Below are positions 63,353 through 64,000 of a DNA stretch of 64,000 bases, one piece after another. The translations under genes were made by a program, and so were the position numbers. This DNA comes from Euzebyella marina (lineage in GTDB: Bacteria > Bacteroidota > Bacteroidia > Flavobacteriales > Flavobacteriaceae), in assembly GCF_014855515.1 (NCBI RefSeq), contig NZ_JACYFK010000002.1:806001-870000 (forward strand), in the 5' to 3' direction. Below the pieces are notes generated by a model. It was not told where the DNA came from. It saw only the letters and a program-made list of their open reading frames with translations, and searched no databases. The number at the start of each line of letters is the position of its first letter. Position 1 is the first letter of the stretch.

Positions 63353-63760
63353 TTAAATTTCGGTAGGGTTGATGGTTTCAGACATTCGCATACAATAGTT
63401 TTCAGCTTTTACCGAGCTATTGAATATGTGATTAAAAAAGGCATTGCCTTTCAAAATACAATAGACCATCAGGTACATTCTCATTAAGAATGACTGTACC
63501 AAGAATGTTGGTCTGTGCATACCAATATCATTCAGTTTGTAAGGGGACAATATTTTAAACAGGTTGATCAGTTCTCTTTTGGGTACTTCTCGAAGATCGA
63601 TAAGTAATGGTAGGTACTTGCCTTTCGACAAGAATTTGATTCTTTCAGAGAACCCTTCTGAAAAACCCTCCTCCAGAAAACTTAAATCGAAATGATTTTC
63701 GATGGAACATTTGATGATGTTGGAATCAAGTCTAAATGATGCCCCATTAATTTGAACCAT
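63353..63760 (-). CDS. STAS/SpoIIAA-like protein (first of a pair)
   Basis: 135 residues from the ATG at 63760 (MVQINGASFRLDSN). This start has a good ribosome-binding sequence (AGGGAGAAGC before ATG) and lines up with the start region of the neighbouring paralogue; a longer frame to 63838 would include a sigma-54-like promoter element inside the gene and is less likely. Blocks: ASF, LSKGKYLPLLIDLREVPKRELINLF, RPTFLVQSFLMRMYLMVYCIL, FNSSVKAENYC. Probably a protein-protein signalling module in the cytoplasm. First gene of the minus-strand unit 63760-62034. Confidence 0.65.
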   Translation of the reverse strand: MVQINGASFRLDSNIIKCSIENHFDLSFLEEGFSEGFSERIKFLSKGKYLPLLIDLREVPKRELINLFKILSPYKLNDIGMHRPTFLVQSFLMRMYLMVYCILKGNAFFNHIFNSSVKAENYCMRMSETINPTEI

Positions 63761-63787
63761 GCTTCTCCCTTTTTTAGAAACTTGAAA

Positions 63788-63804
63788 GTCAATTGACATG
63801 CCAA
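63788..63804 (-). promoter_or_regulatory. Sigma-54-like -24/-12 element
   Basis: On the minus strand TTGGCATGTCAATTGAC matches YTGGCACG-N4-TTGCW with two mismatches (C to T in the -24 block; the -12 GC reads GA). GG and the -12 G are separated by the correct 10 bp. It predicts a start near 63776, about 16 nt before the ATG at 63760. The imperfect -12 lowers confidence. Confidence 0.45.
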
Positions 63805-63892
63805 AGTCCTGAAAAAAGAATGGCCGGTTTTGTAACAAACTGATTTACAGAGATATTAAAAAACAGACGAGTACTTGTGAGAAAATTCTAGT

Positions 63893-63948
63893 TAACGGAA
63901 TACCGTGAGCTTACTATTTCTCATTTTAAACATCACGGAATACCGTGA
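63893..63948. promoter_or_regulatory. Pair of palindromes with identical core, candidate activator binding sites
   Basis: TTAACGGAATACCGTGA (63892-63908 region) and TCACGGAATACCGTGA (63933-63948) share the inverted core ACGG-AATA-CCGT. Their centres are 40 bp apart, four helical turns, and they lie about 91 and 144 bp upstream of the -24/-12 element, a typical distance for sigma-54 activator sites. They also lie just past the stop of the activator-like gene. Confidence 0.6.
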
Positions 63949-63950
63949 CC

Positions 63951-64000
63951 CTAAACGGGCTTTTTGATGCCCAGCTTAGACATTTTATCGCGTAATGTAC
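63951..64000 (-). CDS. C-terminus of a sigma-54 activator-like protein (5' end outside window)
   Basis: The minus strand reads TLRDKMSKLGIKKPV and a TAG stop. A Fis-type helix-turn-helix at the end of NtrC-family sigma-54 activators has the form ...GI.R.TLR.KM..LGI, which this matches well. Only 16 codons are in the window, so the AAA+ and receiver domains cannot be checked. The gene lies directly upstream of the palindrome pair and of the STAS-like genes, in the same direction. Confidence 0.6.
   Translation of the reverse strand, partial: TLRDKMSKLGIKKPV

Noticed and set aside
1-64000. Mobile elements, phage, CRISPR arrays, tRNA or rRNA genes.
   Set aside because: No transposase, integrase, regularly spaced repeats or tRNA-like cloverleaf was noticed by reading; a computed tRNA or repeat scan was not possible here.

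Overview
The window looks like a chromosomal segment from a marine member of the Flavobacteriaceae (Bacteroidota). The evidence is a type IX secretion sorting tail, TonB-dependent receptors with an N-terminal carboxypeptidase-regulatory-like domain, many lipoproteins, Bacteroidota-only families (DUF4374, DUF6660-like), TAnnTTTG-type -7 promoter boxes and moderate-to-low GC. The genus is not determined; the mix of alpha-rhamnosidase, GH43 and a vanadium-haloperoxidase-like protein suits an alga-associated marine flavobacterium (inference). No tRNA, rRNA, CRISPR array, transposase or phage gene was seen.

Layout. 0-4 kb: end of a T9SS-exported protein, a short flippase-like membrane protein, a glycosyltransferase and a small lipoprotein. 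4.2-7.3 kb: a TPP-riboswitch-controlled thiamine salvage operon (thiM-thiE-thiD-tenA, minus strand). 7.4-15.3 kb: an AraC regulator, then a carbohydrate locus in which a carboxylesterase diverges from a catalytically dead Nudix/winged-helix regulator, an alpha-L-rhamnosidase and a sugar isomerase/epimerase-like lipoprotein; a 9-bp inverted repeat sits between the divergent genes. 15.4-20 kb: histidine kinase and response regulator, a lipoprotein, a SulP anion transporter. 20-23 kb: class I ribonucleotide reductase whose ATP-cone is on the small subunit. 23.5-28 kb: an acyl-CoA-dehydrogenase-like flavoprotein, AraC, DJ-1, AhpD-like and Crp-like genes. 28-35.6 kb: heavy-metal efflux (adaptor, a CzcA-CzcC fusion, a Cys/His-rich small protein, a cation diffusion facilitator). 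35.7-38.5 kb: VOC, DoxX-like, SRPBCC and GlxA-like genes.

38.5-46 kb is an iron/xenosiderophore locus: a PchR-like AraC activator, two small membrane proteins (DUF3325-like, DUF3649-like), a PepSY membrane protein, a TonB-dependent receptor and a DUF4374 lipoprotein. Two promoters carry 13-bp direct repeats 21 bp apart at an identical offset from their -7 boxes, and the receptor promoter also carries a perfect 19-bp 9-1-9 palindrome. 46-49 kb: phosphotriesterase-like, DUF5694-like, DUF1801 and SnoaL-like genes. 49-52.6 kb: a hybrid kinase with a full phosphorelay chain, converging on and overlapping a LytTR regulator. 54-55.4 kb: an ArsR-SRPBCC-DoxX operon with a readable promoter and operator. 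55.3-61.8 kb: GH43, then an outer-membrane-protein / vanadium-haloperoxidase-like / FecA-like-receptor operon.

62-64 kb is the least familiar part: two mutually similar STAS-like proteins, a CheY-like receiver and a small helical protein, downstream of the C-terminus of what looks like a sigma-54 activator. Two identical-core palindromes 40 bp apart lie 91-144 bp upstream of a sigma-54-like -24/-12 element. I regard this, and the two-layer control of the siderophore locus, as the most interesting parts of the window.
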